Assembly (NCBI RefSeq): GCF_015209595.1
Contig: NZ_JADEYS010000003.1
Location: 124,001-188,000, forward strand
Length of the DNA stretch: 64,000 nt
Source of the DNA: Pontibacterium sinense
Lineage (GTDB): Bacteria > Pseudomonadota > Gammaproteobacteria > Pseudomonadales > Balneatricaceae
Direction of reading: 5' to 3'
The notes under the pieces: model-generated
Seen by the model: only the letters and a program-made list of their open reading frames with translations
The model's database searches: none
Told to the model about the DNA's origin: nothing
Translations under genes and position numbers: made by a program
Shown here: in pieces, positions 33,510 to 44,073 of the stretch
Position numbering within the stretch: the stretch's first letter is position 1
How the letters are laid out: each line of letters opens with the position of its first letter

Positions 33510-35090
33510 ATGACACAAGATATTCATGCTCAACGCATTCTGATTCTGGATTTCGGTTCCCAGTACACGCAGCTGATTGCACGTCGTGTACGAGAGATTG
33601 GTGTTTATTGTGAGATTTACGCCTGGGACCTGGATGATCAGGCTATTCGTGATTTTAATCCAAAAGGGATTATTCTGGCGGGTGGACCTGAGTCTGTAAC
33701 AGAAGGTGAATCACCACGTGCACCGGATGTGGTATTTGAGCTGGGTGTTCCTGTTCTGGGTATTTGCTACGGCATGCAGACGATGGCCGCACAGATGGGC
33801 GGTAAAGTTGAAACCTCTGAAAAGCGTGAGTTTGGTTATGCGAAGGTACGCTTGGAAGATAGCCCAAGTCGTTTGCTGGAAGGGATCGAAGATCACTTAG
33901 CGAACAACGGCTCCCTGCTGTTGGATGTGTGGATGAGCCACGGTGACAAGGTTACCGAGCTGCCTGAAGGCTTTGGTATTATCGCGTCTACTGATTCTGC
34001 GCCAATTGCTGCGATGTGCCACCCAGAGAAGAACTTCTACGGTGTGCAGTTCCACCCGGAAGTGACGCATACCAAACAGGGTGGTCGTATTCTGGAACGT
34101 TTTGTTCTAGAGATCTGTGGCACTGAAGCGTTGTGGAATCCAGCAAACATCATTACTGACCAGATTGAAAAAGTACGTAATCAGGTTGGAGATCAGAAAG
34201 TTCTGCTGGGACTGTCCGGTGGTGTGGATTCTTCGGTTGTTGCTGCGCTGTTGCACAAAGCAATTGGTGATCAGCTGACCTGTGTGTTTGTCGATAACGG
34301 TTTGTTGCGTAAGCACGAAGGTGATCAGGTAATGGACATGTTCGAGAAGAACATGGGCGTACGTGTTATCCGTTCCGACTCTGAAGAGCTGTTTCTGGGG
34401 CGTCTGGGTGGTGAAAGCGATCCAGAGAAAAAACGTAAAATTATCGGTAATACCTTCATTGAAGTATTCGATGAAGAAGCGACTAAGCTGCAGGATGTGC
34501 CCTTCCTGGCGCAAGGTACTATCTACCCAGACGTGATTGAGTCTGCTGCATCCAAAACCGGCAAAGCGCACGTAATCAAATCACACCACAATGTGGGTGG
34601 TTTGCCTGATGACATGGCGATGGAGCTGGTTGAGCCTCTCCGCGAGTTGTTTAAGGATGAAGTTCGTAAACTGGGTCTGGAACTGGGTCTGCCATACGAT
34701 ATGGTGTACCGTCATCCGTTCCCGGGTCCGGGTCTGGGTGTGCGTATTCTGGGTGAAGTGAAGAAAGAATATGCGGATATCCTGCGTGAAGCTGATGCGA
34801 TTTTTATCGAAGAGCTACACAAGGCGGATTGGTACCACAAGACCAGTCAGGCATTTGCGGTATTCCTGCCGGTTAAGTCTGTTGGTGTGGTGGGTGACGG
34901 TCGTCGTTACGAGTACGTGGTTGCATTGCGTGCAGTTGAGACGATCGATTTCATGACCGCTCGCTGGGCGCATCTGCCATACGAATTGCTGGAAACGGTA
35001 TCAGGGCGCATCATCAATGAGATCCCTCATGTCTCTCGTGTGACTTACGATGTTAGCTCTAAGCCACCTGCGACGATTGAGTGGGAATAA
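33510..35090 (+). CDS. guaA: GMP synthase (glutamine-hydrolysing)
   Basis: Converts XMP to GMP with glutamine-derived ammonia. The N-terminal GATase domain has [17 protein letters not shown] and nucleophile Cys86 in GICYGMQ, with HPE in [10 protein letters not shown]. The ATP pyrophosphatase domain carries the PP-loop [13 protein letters not shown]. The C-terminal dimerisation domain includes [16 protein letters not shown] and ends PPATIEWE, the near-universal GuaA terminus. 526 residues. Cotranscribed with guaB. Confidence 0.98.
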   Translation: MTQDIHAQRILILDFGSQYTQLIARRVREIGVYCEIYAWDLDDQAIRDFNPKGIILAGGPESVTEGESPRAPDVVFELGVPVLGICYGMQTMAAQMGGKVETSEKREFGYAKVRLEDSPSRLLEGIEDHLANNGSLLLDVWMSHGDKVTELPEGFGIIASTDSAPIAAMCHPEKNFYGVQFHPEVTHTKQGGRILERFVLEICGTEALWNPANIITDQIEKVRNQVGDQKVLLGLSGGVDSSVVAALLHKAIGDQLTCVFVDNGLLRKHEGDQVMDMFEKNMGVRVIRSDSEELFLGRLGGESDPEKKRKIIGNTFIEVFDEEATKLQDVPFLAQGTIYPDVIESAASKTGKAHVIKSHHNVGGLPDDMAMELVEPLRELFKDEVRKLGLELGLPYDMVYRHPFPGPGLGVRILGEVKKEYADILREADAIFIEELHKADWYHKTSQAFAVFLPVKSVGVVGDGRRYEYVVALRAVETIDFMTARWAHLPYELLETVSGRIINEIPHVSRVTYDVSSKPPATIEWE

Positions 35091-35114
35091 TCACGACTGA
35101 TTATTTGCCATAAT

Positions 35115-35140
35115 AAAAAGCCCGCTATTGCGGGTTTTTT
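35115..35140 (+). terminator. Rho-independent terminator after guaA
   Basis: AAAAAGCCCGC and GCGGGTTTTTT pair around TATT, with the T-run included in the 3' arm. Confidence 0.9.
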
Positions 35141-35215
35141 ATTGCGTAGAATATGGGGTTCGGAGCGGTTGTATGCGAGTGAAGAGCAAAGCAGATAGGA
35201 GCGGGTTGTTATTCC

Positions 35216-35740
35216 ATGACTGATGAGATGCAGGCACAGCAAGATAATCACTGGATGCAGTGTGCGTTGGCGTTGGCAGAGCGCGCTGCCGATGCGGGTG
35301 AGGTGCCCGTGGGGGCCGTGGTTGTGCTGGATAATCAGGTGATTGGTGAGGGCTGGAATCAGCCTATTAGCAGTCATGATCCAACGGCCCATGCTGAAGT
35401 GTTAGCTTTGAGAGATGCTGCGCATAAAGTGGGTAATTACCGGTTAGTGGAGGCGGATCTCTATGTCACGATCGAGCCTTGCACTATGTGTGCGGGTGCG
35501 ATGGTGCATGCACGTGTGAGGCGAGTTGTTTATGGCGCGTCAGAGCCTAAATCTGGTGTCGTTGAAAGTAACGGGCGGTTGCTGGAGCAGCCGTGGATGA
35601 ATCATCGGGTTGAGGTAACCGCTGGGGTGTTAGCAGATCAGTGCAGTGAGCGGATTAGTTTGTTCTTTAAGCAGCGTCGTGCAGAGAAGAAAGCTGCTAA
35701 GCAAGCCGCCAGAAAGTCACTATCACCGGACGAGGGCTAA
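35216..35740 (+). CDS. tadA: tRNA-specific adenosine deaminase
   Basis: Deaminates A34 of tRNA-Arg(ACG) to inosine. The zinc site is visible: HAE (H59, E61 as proton shuttle) and PCTMC (C89, C92) in IEPCTMCAGAMVHARV. GASEPKSGVVES and LFFKQRRAEKK are typical of the C-terminus. 174 residues from ATG 35216, with AGGAG at 35197-35201; internal ATGs give shorter forms. It ends only eight bases from the convergent mltF stop, with no hairpin between them. Confidence 0.95.
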   Translation: MTDEMQAQQDNHWMQCALALAERAADAGEVPVGAVVVLDNQVIGEGWNQPISSHDPTAHAEVLALRDAAHKVGNYRLVEADLYVTIEPCTMCAGAMVHARVRRVVYGASEPKSGVVESNGRLLEQPWMNHRVEVTAGVLADQCSERISLFFKQRRAEKKAAKQAARKSLSPDEG

Positions 35741-35748
35741 GAGCTCAA

Positions 35749-37221
35749 TCAGAGCGCCAGGGGCGGTGTCTTGAGATTGTTTAGTTTCTTTTCGCTTTCG
35801 GTCATTTCCTGAGGTGTCAGGTGTTGTGCTTCTCGCATCTGGCGTAGCTGAACCTCCCACCGAATCAGTTCCAGGTAGCGCTGGATGTTCTTAACATAAA
35901 TGACCGGTTCGTAACCGCGGGCGTAACCACGTTTCACGGTTTTATAGTAGCGGGGTTTGGTGAGCAGTGGTAAGAACTCGCGCACGTGGTCCCATCGGTT
36001 GGGGTCTTTACCAGCACGCTGTGTCAGAATTCGTGCGTCTTCGAGATGACCGAATCCTACGTTGTAACTGGCTAGGGCAAACCAAATTTTGTCTTCCTGC
36101 CTTACCCGTTCCGGGATCTTCTTAATGACTTTCTGAAAGTAGCGGGCACCGCCACGTATGCTTTGTTCTGCATCGATACGATCGGTCACGCCGACTTCCT
36201 TAGCCGTAGCCTTGGTCAACATCATGACTCCGCGTACCCCGGTTGGGGATACCGCCTTGCTGTTCCAGTGTGATTCCTGATAAGCAATAGCTGATAGCAG
36301 TTGCCAGTCGATTCCGGTTTCAGCTTCCGCATCGTGGAAATAGGGTTCCAGCAGGGGGAAGCGTTCTTCCATTTGTTTTCGAAAGGTCACGGTATCGAAG
36401 AAATTGAGCCGGTTTTCTCGCTGGAGGTATTTTACCTTCAGTCTTTCAATCAACTGTTCGGTTTCTGGTTTCTGGAAGAAACGCTCAAGTGCCAGCTTTA
36501 ATGAGTTGTCCGGGTGTGGTGAGTACATCCAGGCGAGGGGTTGAGGTTCAGTCAGAGGGATGCTTTTGTTGACGCCCGGGAAATATGAACTGTGCGATTC
36601 GTAAGTCACGGTATCCATGACAGTGAAATCAATACTGCGTGTGTGCACCTGCTCCAGTAGATCGATTGTGGAGCTATCAGGGCTTTCCGTCCAGGTTAGA
36701 TCAGGATTATCCGCTTTTAATGCTAGCAGGGCCTCAATGTGGCTGCTGTTAGCAGGAACCACTAACGTCCGTTCTTTAAGGTCATCAAGGGTTTTAGGTG
36801 CTGGTCGGCCTTGCGTAATCCGGTAGATCAATGCAGAACTGGTCTGTAGATAAGGTGGGGCAAAGGCAAACTGTTCCAAACGTTGTGGTGTCACTGTGAG
36901 ATTGGCACCGGCCAGATGCGCATCACGATTCTTAATAATGGTGAATATTTCGCTGAACGTGGGAGCGAGTACAACCTCAAGCTCAACTTTGATGAAGCTG
37001 GCGAAGGCTTGGGCTAACTCATATTCGAAACCGGCAGGGTCGCCTTTTTCGAGAAAGTAGGTGCTCGGTGTATTGCGCGTCACGAATTTCAGGCTGCCGG
37101 ATTCTCGGATGGCCTGAAGCTCGGTTTTACTGTTGTAGCTAAGGATGGCAGGGGTGATCAGCAGGATCATAATCCCGATTACATGCACTACATCCTTCTT
37201 GCGTTTAAGATCAAACAACAT
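35749..37221 (-). CDS. mltF: Membrane-bound lytic murein transglycosylase F
   Basis: Outer-membrane-associated transglycosylase with a regulatory solute-binding-like domain. Residues 8-30 form a hydrophobic signal/anchor. A periplasmic SBP_bac_3 domain spans about 38-270 (GSLKFVTRNTPSTYFLEKG, FAPPYLQTSSALIYR). The SLT catalytic domain spans about 285-460, with the catalytic glutamate in AIAYQESHWNSKAVSPTGVR and LASYNVGFGHLEDAR. The signal peptide lacks an evident lipobox. Divergent from purL, the usual gammaproteobacterial neighbour. Confidence 0.94.
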   Translation of the reverse strand: MLFDLKRKKDVVHVIGIMILLITPAILSYNSKTELQAIRESGSLKFVTRNTPSTYFLEKGDPAGFEYELAQAFASFIKVELEVVLAPTFSEIFTIIKNRDAHLAGANLTVTPQRLEQFAFAPPYLQTSSALIYRITQGRPAPKTLDDLKERTLVVPANSSHIEALLALKADNPDLTWTESPDSSTIDLLEQVHTRSIDFTVMDTVTYESHSSYFPGVNKSIPLTEPQPLAWMYSPHPDNSLKLALERFFQKPETEQLIERLKVKYLQRENRLNFFDTVTFRKQMEERFPLLEPYFHDAEAETGIDWQLLSAIAYQESHWNSKAVSPTGVRGVMMLTKATAKEVGVTDRIDAEQSIRGGARYFQKVIKKIPERVRQEDKIWFALASYNVGFGHLEDARILTQRAGKDPNRWDHVREFLPLLTKPRYYKTVKRGYARGYEPVIYVKNIQRYLELIRWEVQLRQMREAQHLTPQEMTESEKKLNNLKTPPLAL

Positions 37222-37330
37222 AAGCGCGCTATTTCTGGTATCCCATAGGGTGTTTCAGGTAAAATTACTGCCTGATTTTCTCCTGTAACCACGGCCTGCC
37301 CGACAACCTTTTAAGAGGCTTGTAAAAAAC

Positions 37331-40300
37331 ATGCTAGCATTGCGTGGAGCACCTGCTCTTTCTGCTTTCCGTCACGAAAAGCTGCTGTCTGCTCTTCAGT
37401 CCAAAGTCCCTGCGATCACTGCACTGTACAGTGAATTCATGCACTTTGCAGATCTGGAGCAAGATCTCTCAGCAGACGAACAACAGGTATTGGACCGTAT
37501 CCTACGTTACGGACCAAAAGCCGACGTTGAAGAACCTGTCGGTCAGTTGTTTCTGGTTGTTCCCCGTCCGGGCACTATTTCACCATGGTCTTCTAAGGCA
37601 ACAGATATAGCGAATAACTGTGGCCTGAGCAAGGTGAAACGTCTCGAGCGCGGCGTGGCATATTATATTCAGGCATCCGGCGATCTGGATCAAGCCGCAT
37701 TGGATGCAACTATCGCCGAACTTCACGACCGTATGGTGGAAGCCGTTCTGCAGGATGTTGATGCAGCTGCAACGCTTTTTATTGAAGAATCCCCTGCTCC
37801 TTTGACCACTGTGGATATTCTTGCCGGTGGTCGTGATGCGTTGGTGACGGCGAATACTGCCTTAGGTCTGGCGCTGGCTGAAGATGAGATCGACTATCTG
37901 GTTGATAGCTTTAAGGATCTGGGTCGAAACCCAACTGATGTCGAGCTGATGATGTTTGCGCAGGCAAACTCGGAGCATTGCCGCCACAAGATTTTTAATG
38001 CGTCTTGGGATATCGATGGGGAAGCACAGGAGAAATCCCTGTTCGCTATGATCAAGAACACCAATGAGCTTGGTGGTGAAAACGTACTGTCCGCTTATAA
38101 AGATAATGCATCTGTTATCGTCGGTGCTAAAGCGGGCCGTTTCTTCCCTAACCCGGAATCGAAGCAGTACGGTTACAACCAAGAAGATATCCACATTCTG
38201 ATGAAGGTGGAAACGCATAACCATCCAACAGCGATTGCGCCTCATTCCGGTGCTGCTACAGGTTCGGGTGGTGAGATTCGTGACGAAGGTGCAACAGGTA
38301 AAGGCTCCAAGCCCAAAGCCGGTCTGACAGGCTTCACGGTATCTGATTTGAACATTCCTGGCTTCGAACAGCCTTGGGAATCTAACTACGGTAAACCAGA
38401 TCGTATCGTTAGCGCACTGGACATCATGATTGAAGGTCCAATCGGTGGTGCTGCGTTTAACAACGAATTTGGTCGTCCAGCGTTGACCGGTTACTTCCGT
38501 ACGTTTGAGCAGAAAGTAAACGGTGCTGCTGGTGAAGAAGTTCGCGGTTATCACAAGCCGATTATGATTGCCGGTGGTTTGGGTAACATTCGAGCTGATC
38601 ATGTTGAAAAGGGTGAAATCCCGGTTGGCGCGAAGCTGATCTGTCTGGGTGGTCCTGCGATGCAGATCGGTCTGGGCGGCGGTGCGGCATCCTCCATGTC
38701 TTCAGGCACCTCTTCAGCTGATCTGGATTTCGCATCGGTGCAGCGTGATAACCCGGAAATGGAACGCCGTTGTCAGGAAGTAATCGACCAGTGCTGGCAG
38801 CAGGGTGATGAAAACCCGATCGCATTTATCCATGACGTAGGTGCGGGTGGTTTGTCCAATGCATTTCCTGAGCTGGTAAAAGACGGTGAGCGCGGCGGTA
38901 ACTTTAATCTGCGCAATGTAAATAACGATGAGCCGGGCATGTCTCCATTGGCGATTTGGTGTAACGAAGCGCAGGAGCGTTACGTTATGGCGGTTGAGCC
39001 AAAAGATCTGGCGCGTTTTGAGGCGATCTGTCAGCGCGAGCGTTGCCCATATGCGATTGTGGGTGATGCCACTGAAGAGCATCATCTGACCCTGGGTGAT
39101 ACTCACTTCGAGAACAAGCCGGTTGATCTGCCGATGAGCGTACTGTTTGGTAAGCCGCCGAAGATGCACCGTGCTGTTGATCGTATTGAATATGATGTAC
39201 CGGCATTTGATGCGACCGCAATTGATCTGAAAGACGCTGCTGAGCGTGTGATGAAGTTGCCAGCGGTTGCGTCTAAATCCTTCCTGATTACCATCGGTGA
39301 CCGTTCTATTACGGGTACGGTTGCGCGTGACCAGATGGTCGGACCTTGGCAGGTGCCTGTGGCAAACTGCGCGGTGACGACCTCTTCCTACGATACCTAT
39401 GCCGGTGAAGCGATGGCGATGGGTGAGCGTACCCCGTTGGCTTTGGTTGACTCTCCTGCATCTGGTCGTATGGCGATTGGTGAGACGATCACTAACCTGG
39501 CGTCTGCGAAGATTGCTGAGATTGCTGACATTAAGTTGTCTGCAAACTGGATGTGTGCAGCAGGTCATCCGGGTGAAGATGAAAAACTTTACGACACCGT
39601 TAAGGCGGTGGGTATGGAACTGTGTCCTCAGCTGGGCATTACGATTCCGGTCGGTAAAGATTCCATGTCTATGCGCACTGTCTGGAATGATAACGGCGAA
39701 GACAAATCTGTGACGGCGCCGATGTCTCTGGTTATTACCGGTTTTGCGCCGGTGACCGATGCACGTAAAACACTGACACCACAGCTACGTACTGATCTGG
39801 GTGAAACTGACCTGATCCTGCTGGATCTGGGTAACGGTCAGAATCGTCTGGGTTTGTCGGCGCTGGCACAGGTTTACAATCAGGTCGGTCAGGATGTCGC
39901 TGACGTTGAAAATCCAGAACAGCTGGCTGCGTTCTTTGCTGCAGTTCAGGAGCTGAATGCACAGGATCTGTTGCTGGCATACCATGACCGTGCGGATGGT
40001 GGTTTGTTTGCAACTGTTGCTGAGATGGCTTTTGCCGGTCGTGCGGGTGTTGATCTGAACCTCGATATGCTGGCCGCCGACAGCAGCGAGTTTGCGGCAG
40101 CACTTTACTCCGAGGAGTTGGGTGCGGTGATTCAGGTTAAGCGTGATAACACCGAAGAGGTGTTGACCGAACTGAATGCTGCCGGTCTGGGTGATATTGC
40201 GAAAGTGATTGGCTCGCTCAACGACGATGATCAGATCTGTATTCACTTTGATGATGAAGAGATCTACGCTGAGAGCCGCGTGCAGTTGCAGCGCTGGTGG

Positions 40301-41233
40301 GCAGAGACCTCTTATCGTATTCAGGCGATGCGTGATAACTCTGAATGTGCTGAGCAGGAATTTGATACCCTGCTGGATGTTGCCAATCCAGGTCTGCATG
40401 CAGAGCTTACCTTCGATATTAATGAAGATGTGGCTGCGCCTTATATTCAGACAGGTTCTCGTCCACAGATGGCCATTCTGCGAGAGCAGGGTGTGAACGG
40501 TCAGATTGAGATGGCTGCAGCGTTTGATCGTGCAGGTTTCGATGCTGTTGACGTTCATATGAGTGATGTCCTGGAAGGTCGTCGCACATTGGATGAGTTC
40601 AAAGGATTGGTTGCTTGTGGCGGCTTCTCTTACGGTGACGTATTAGGTGCAGGTGAAGGGTGGGCTAAATCCATCTTGTTCAATACGCGTGCCCGTGATC
40701 AGTTCCAATCATTCTTTACACGTGAAGATACCTTTGCGTTGGGTATCTGTAATGGTTGTCAGATGCTATCCAACTTGCACGAATTGATCCCGGGAACTGA
40801 CCTGTGGCCACATTTCGTGCGTAACGTGTCTGAGCAATTTGAAGCGCGTGTGGCGATGGTTGAAGTGCAGGAAAGTAACTCTATCTTCCTTCAGGGAATG
40901 CAGGGTTCTCGTATGCCGATCGCAGTTGCCCATGGCGAAGGTCGTGCGGAGTTTGCTGATGAAACCCATCTGGCTAACCTGCAGGGCAGTGGTTCTGTTG
41001 CGCTGCGCTATGTGGATAACTATGGCAAGGTGGCTGCAACTTATCCGGCCAACCCGAATGGTTCTCCAGAAGGTATCAGCGGTGTTACGACTGAAGATGG
41101 TCGTGTCACTATAATGATGCCGCATCCTGAGCGTGTATTCCGTGCTCTGCAGAATTCCTGGGCTCCGGATCACTGGGATGAGGATGGCGCGTGGATGCGT
41201 ATGTTCCGCAATGCCCGCGTTTGGGTCGATTGA
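37331..41233 (+). CDS. purL: Phosphoribosylformylglycinamidine synthase
   Basis: Single-chain large FGAM synthetase of 1300 residues, the Gram-negative form. Starts [19 protein letters not shown], matching homologues. In order: N-terminal and linker domain, two AIRS-type halves (ATP site [31 protein letters not shown]), and a C-terminal glutamine amidotransferase with nucleophile Cys1140 in [12 protein letters not shown] and HPERV near the end. It makes FGAM in purine synthesis. It is likely monocistronic with a terminator directly behind. Confidence 0.98.
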   Translation: MLALRGAPALSAFRHEKLLSALQSKVPAITALYSEFMHFADLEQDLSADEQQVLDRILRYGPKADVEEPVGQLFLVVPRPGTISPWSSKATDIANNCGLSKVKRLERGVAYYIQASGDLDQAALDATIAELHDRMVEAVLQDVDAAATLFIEESPAPLTTVDILAGGRDALVTANTALGLALAEDEIDYLVDSFKDLGRNPTDVELMMFAQANSEHCRHKIFNASWDIDGEAQEKSLFAMIKNTNELGGENVLSAYKDNASVIVGAKAGRFFPNPESKQYGYNQEDIHILMKVETHNHPTAIAPHSGAATGSGGEIRDEGATGKGSKPKAGLTGFTVSDLNIPGFEQPWESNYGKPDRIVSALDIMIEGPIGGAAFNNEFGRPALTGYFRTFEQKVNGAAGEEVRGYHKPIMIAGGLGNIRADHVEKGEIPVGAKLICLGGPAMQIGLGGGAASSMSSGTSSADLDFASVQRDNPEMERRCQEVIDQCWQQGDENPIAFIHDVGAGGLSNAFPELVKDGERGGNFNLRNVNNDEPGMSPLAIWCNEAQERYVMAVEPKDLARFEAICQRERCPYAIVGDATEEHHLTLGDTHFENKPVDLPMSVLFGKPPKMHRAVDRIEYDVPAFDATAIDLKDAAERVMKLPAVASKSFLITIGDRSITGTVARDQMVGPWQVPVANCAVTTSSYDTYAGEAMAMGERTPLALVDSPASGRMAIGETITNLASAKIAEIADIKLSANWMCAAGHPGEDEKLYDTVKAVGMELCPQLGITIPVGKDSMSMRTVWNDNGEDKSVTAPMSLVITGFAPVTDARKTLTPQLRTDLGETDLILLDLGNGQNRLGLSALAQVYNQVGQDVADVENPEQLAAFFAAVQELNAQDLLLAYHDRADGGLFATVAEMAFAGRAGVDLNLDMLAADSSEFAAALYSEELGAVIQVKRDNTEEVLTELNAAGLGDIAKVIGSLNDDDQICIHFDDEEIYAESRVQLQRWWAETSYRIQAMRDNSECAEQEFDTLLDVANPGLHAELTFDINEDVAAPYIQTGSRPQMAILREQGVNGQIEMAAAFDRAGFDAVDVHMSDVLEGRRTLDEFKGLVACGGFSYGDVLGAGEGWAKSILFNTRARDQFQSFFTREDTFALGICNGCQMLSNLHELIPGTDLWPHFVRNVSEQFEARVAMVEVQESNSIFLQGMQGSRMPIAVAHGEGRAEFADETHLANLQGSGSVALRYVDNYGKVAATYPANPNGSPEGISGVTTEDGRVTIMMPHPERVFRALQNSWAPDHWDEDGAWMRMFRNARVWVD

Positions 41234-41254
41234 TCGCTTGACGTCTAATGTCTG

Positions 41255-41282
41255 AAAAGGCGGCCTTAGGGTCGCCTTTTTT
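41255..41282 (+). terminator. Rho-independent terminator after purL
   Basis: AAAAGGCGGCC and GGTCGCCTTTT (one wobble) pair around TTAG and run into T residues. Confidence 0.9.
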
Positions 41283-41526
41283 GTATGTGTTCAGGAACGT
41301 ATAAATACGTCTGAAACGACTCTGAAAGATCCAAAGAGAGGGTTCTAAAGCGGCGTTCTGTTTTGTCAGGTAGCTTGTGAAGGGCTCAATATTCCACTGC
41401 GTTTCCTTTCTCACATATAGCGCTTTTATTGCCCACCGAAAAATTCTCGGACATGTTCACTGGCTCATAAAGATAACTATGACTGCAAGTAGGATGTGGT
41501 TCTATCAAAGGAAGCGGGTGCGTAGA
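41283..41526. other. Non-coding gap between purL and rhodanese gene
   Basis: No supported coding frame. It holds an inverted repeat ACGTAT-AA-ATACGT at 41297-41310 and otherwise unremarkable sequence. Both flanking genes end here (convergent), so a protein-operator role is not obvious; a small RNA is conceivable but unsupported. Confidence 0.4.
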
Positions 41527-41886
41527 TTAGTTTTTTTCAGTGGGGAGTTTTAAGCGCCACCAGTTCAACATACCGCCTTTTAGCTCATATGCCTCGATGC
41601 CTGCCCGACGTAACTTTCTAACGGCAGGGGTGCTTCGGTGTGCGCTCAGGCAAATACAGATGATAGGTTTATGTACTGAGTCGAGCTCCGGGGCTGAAAG
41701 TGAAAAGCGCTGCAGCGGGAGATTAATACTGCCTTGAATATGGCTGTGTTGCCATTCAGTATGGCTACGGACATCAATCAATTGAAAATGATCTGAAACT
41801 TCGAGAGGGTCGCAGGGAAGTTGGTTCGGATTGATTTCAGGGACATGCCCAAAAGGCAACCAGTCTAACCAGCGAGGAAGTTTCAT
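41527..41886 (-). CDS. Rhodanese-like sulfurtransferase
   Basis: 119-residue single rhodanese domain without signal peptide. LIDVRSHTEWQHSHIQGSIN is the N-terminal rhodanese signature, and the active-site loop is CLSAHRS with the catalytic cysteine present. KLRRAGIEAYELKGGMLNW closes the fold. It probably carries persulfide sulfur in the cytoplasm. It overlaps the upstream DsrE-like gene by four bases, so the two are coupled; a joint role in sulfur handling is inferred. Confidence 0.88.
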   Translation of the reverse strand: MKLPRWLDWLPFGHVPEINPNQLPCDPLEVSDHFQLIDVRSHTEWQHSHIQGSINLPLQRFSLSAPELDSVHKPIICICLSAHRSTPAVRKLRRAGIEAYELKGGMLNWWRLKLPTEKN

Positions 41887-42320
41887 GGGCGAACGTAAAT
41901 GTAGCCTTTTTGCTGAAGATCGATAATCGTAGGCAGACCGGCCTGGACGACATCCTCCTCTTCTACTTCATATAGGTCTTTGTGTGTTACTTTGTAGCCG
42001 TCGAGTGAGTTGCCGCAGATAATGAACTGCACGTCTCTTAAGCGAAGTGAATCCAGCGTTATCTGCTTGGCTTCGTCTTCTGCTGCTGCAACGAAATATT
42101 CGATAGCTTTACCGTGCACCACAACCTTAATATCGATGCGACCTTCCCCCACTTCACCGAGATGATTGCTGATATTCACCATCGTTTCTGCAATACGATG
42201 GGTGTCACCATAGTTCATATGGTAAACAACCTTTTGTTCCTGATAATTCTCAGCGGTCGCATTCGAAGTCAGGCCAATAAACAGAATAAAGGTGGTCAGT
42301 AATCGCTGTAGTGGTTTCAT
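41883..42320 (-). CDS. Exported DsrE-family protein
   Basis: 145 residues with a signal peptide (LLTTFILFIGLTSNATA, cleavage near residue 23) and a DsrE/DsrF-like fold. KVVYHMNYGDTHRIAETMVNI and VQFIICGNSLDGYKV match the family, with a cysteine at the usual sulfur-carrier position. Periplasmic DsrE-like proteins are common next to sulfur genes but poorly characterised. Translationally coupled to the rhodanese gene. Also downstream of the OmpA-like gene on the same strand, separated by a strong hairpin. Confidence 0.8.
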   Translation of the reverse strand: MKPLQRLLTTFILFIGLTSNATAENYQEQKVVYHMNYGDTHRIAETMVNISNHLGEVGEGRIDIKVVVHGKAIEYFVAAAEDEAKQITLDSLRLRDVQFIICGNSLDGYKVTHKDLYEVEEEDVVQAGLPTIIDLQQKGYIYVRP

Positions 42321-42341
42321 AGTCGTCGTTTTCTGGTTAGA

Positions 42342-42364
42342 GGAGGGACCGTGTTGGTCCCTCC
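42342..42364 (-). repeat. Perfect 9-bp hairpin after the OmpA-like gene
   Basis: GGAGGGACC-GTGTT-GGTCCCTCC lies eight bases past the OmpA-like stop. The minus strand then reads TCTAACC, with no T-run, so it may protect the abundant upstream mRNA or act as a partial terminator. Confidence 0.6.
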
Positions 42365-42371
42365 AAACAGA

Positions 42372-42986
42372 TTATTGCTTAACCTGCTTCACGCCGTTGA
42401 TGGTTACTTCAACGCGACGGTTTTCTGCAAGACACGCTTTAGTATCGGTTTCGCAGGTTTTAACAGGGTTCGCTTCACCGGAGTAGTCAGTCAGGATCAG
42501 GTTAGGGTTAACACCACCTGCTGTCAGCGCTTCAGCCACTGCATTTACGCGTTTGCGAGAAAGCGCCATGTTGTAATCGTTTGCACCGAATTTATCAGTG
42601 TGACCGCTCAGAGAGATGCTTTTCAGCTTAGTCAGGCTGGAAACATATGCGGTGATTTCTGCAACGCTTTTAACTTCGCTGCTATCGTAATCGAAATAAA
42701 CGATATGAGTTTCACTTACCAGCATGTTTTTAACAGCAGGTGCCGGTGCTGGTGTTGGTTTAGGAGCAGGAGCAGGTGCTGCAGCCACAGGCTCTTTGTA
42801 GCCATCGCAGCCCTTAATCGCGTTGTCTTCTTTCCAGAAGCCGTGACGCCAGCAGTCACCGAAACCGGTACGCCATACGGTCTCTGCCGTGGTTGTAGCG
42901 TAGCCTTCGTTCTCCGGGTGTGCCTGAACGGTTGCAGCTGCAGTAGCAGCAAGCAGAATGCCGGAAGCGATTGCGATCTTTTTCAT
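42372..42986 (-). CDS. OmpA-family outer membrane protein
   Basis: 204 residues from ATG 42986, chosen because AAGGAAAG precedes it and it begins a normal signal peptide (KKIAIASGILLAATAAATVQA). The mature N-terminus has the segment TVWRTGFGDCWRHGFW typical of short OmpA/OprF-type proteins in beta- and gammaproteobacteria. It is followed by a proline/alanine-rich linker (APAPAPKPTPAPAPA) and the OmpA C-terminal peptidoglycan-binding domain (YFDYDSSEVK, LSGHTDKFGANDYNMALSRKR, ENRRVEVTI). No eight-stranded barrel is present, so it is probably a periplasmic/peptidoglycan tether. Two pairs of cysteines may form disulfides. Confidence 0.88.
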   Translation of the reverse strand: MKKIAIASGILLAATAAATVQAHPENEGYATTTAETVWRTGFGDCWRHGFWKEDNAIKGCDGYKEPVAAAPAPAPKPTPAPAPAVKNMLVSETHIVYFDYDSSEVKSVAEITAYVSSLTKLKSISLSGHTDKFGANDYNMALSRKRVNAVAEALTAGGVNPNLILTDYSGEANPVKTCETDTKACLAENRRVEVTINGVKQVKQ

Positions 42987-43049
42987 TTTTCTTTCCTTGT
43001 ACATGGCGGATGATATTTATTGCAGTATGCGCAGTACACCTTGTCCGCG

Positions 43050-43083
43050 CTTAACTTATACTGAACAGTTTGTTTAAGTTAAG
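43050..43083. repeat. Inverted repeat in OmpA-like gene promoter region
   Basis: CTTAACTT (43050-43057) and AAGTTAAG (43076-43083) are perfect inverted arms 18 bases apart. On the minus strand they bracket a TATAAG -10-like hexamer. This is a plausible operator. Confidence 0.4.
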
Positions 43084-43147
43084 CTAATTAAGGAAGTTCT
43101 GATGTAATACTACTGCGAATTAAATCTTAAAAGGAACCCTTCTTTAG

Positions 43148-43447
43148 TCAGGGTAACACTTTTTTATAGGGTTTTACGGTAACCTTTTCGTAGACGCCTG
43201 CTGCGAAGTAAGGGTCCGCATCGGCCCAGCTTTTAGCCGCTTCTAAAGACTCAAACTCAGCAATCACCAGACTGCCAGTAAAGCCTGCTTCACCAGGATC
43301 TTCCGAGTCGATTGCGGGTAGTGGGCCTGCTGCAAAGAGTCGTCCTTGTTGCTTTAACTCTTCTAGTCGTGCCAAGTGATCCGGTCTGGATTTGAGACGG
43401 TCTTCCAGGCTGTTTGCTACATCTTCGGCAATAATTGCGTAATACAC
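43148..43447 (-). CDS. YciI family protein
   Basis: 99-residue dimeric alpha-beta-barrel (ferredoxin-like) protein. [44 protein letters not shown] and [21 protein letters not shown] match YciI, with the conserved histidine of the putative active site in RPDHL and the aspartate in DPY. Function is unknown in E. coli. Directly downstream of yciB on the same strand (15-base gap), the same pairing as in enteric bacteria. Confidence 0.9.
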   Translation of the reverse strand: MYYAIIAEDVANSLEDRLKSRPDHLARLEELKQQGRLFAAGPLPAIDSEDPGEAGFTGSLVIAEFESLEAAKSWADADPYFAAGVYEKVTVKPYKKVLP

Positions 43448-43462
43448 GGCAGTACTCCGGTT

Positions 43463-44008
43463 CTAATCTTGGTTGTCTGTATTTTGAATATGGCGGGAAA
43501 GATACATTCCTTGTGCCAGAATAAAGACTAACGTCAGCCCCAGCATGCCAAATAGTTTGAAGTTAACCCAAATCTCTTCGCTGAAATTGTATGCAACTAC
43601 AAGGTTAAGTACACCCATGACGATGAAGAATATCACCCATGCGATGTTCAGGTGACGCCAGGCAATTGCAGGCAGCTCAAGGTTGCTCTCCATCAAACGC
43701 TGTACAATGGGTTTGCTACCGATGAATTGGCTACCCAAAAAAGCAGCGCCAAACAGCCAGTTTACGACGGTAGGTTTCCATTGGATAAATGTTTTGTCCT
43801 GAAAAATGACGGTTGCACCGCCGAGTAGGACAACCAGCGCCAGGGTAACCAACTGCATTTTTTCGATCTTATGGGAACGAATCCAGGTGTACAACATCTG
43901 AAGCAAGGTCGCTGGAATAAGTACAGCAGTTGCTAAGATTATGTCATCAGTTGATTTGTAGACGCCAAAGAATATGATGACGGGGAGGAAGTCGAGTAGT
44001 AGTTTCAT
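43463..44008 (-). CDS. yciB: Inner membrane septation protein A
   Basis: 181-residue polytopic protein (IspZ/YciB) with about five transmembrane helices, involved in cell-envelope synthesis and division. MKLLLDFLPVIIFFGVYKSTDDIILATA is the usual start; GGATVIFQDKTFIQWKPTVVNWLFGAAFLGSQF is the central signature; NLVVAYNFSEEIWVNFKLFG lies near the end. Upstream of yciI and divergent from the PHP gene. Confidence 0.94.
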   Translation of the reverse strand: MKLLLDFLPVIIFFGVYKSTDDIILATAVLIPATLLQMLYTWIRSHKIEKMQLVTLALVVLLGGATVIFQDKTFIQWKPTVVNWLFGAAFLGSQFIGSKPIVQRLMESNLELPAIAWRHLNIAWVIFFIVMGVLNLVVAYNFSEEIWVNFKLFGMLGLTLVFILAQGMYLSRHIQNTDNQD

Positions 44009-44073
44009 CGCATCTGCTGTCTGTCAGAGTTAAGTCTCAAGTATAAAGTTGCTCAGGTAAGTTATAAATACTC

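Noticed and set aside
38714-39568. Large minus-strand frames opposite purL
   Set aside because: Shadow frames caused by codon bias; purL is intact over the region.
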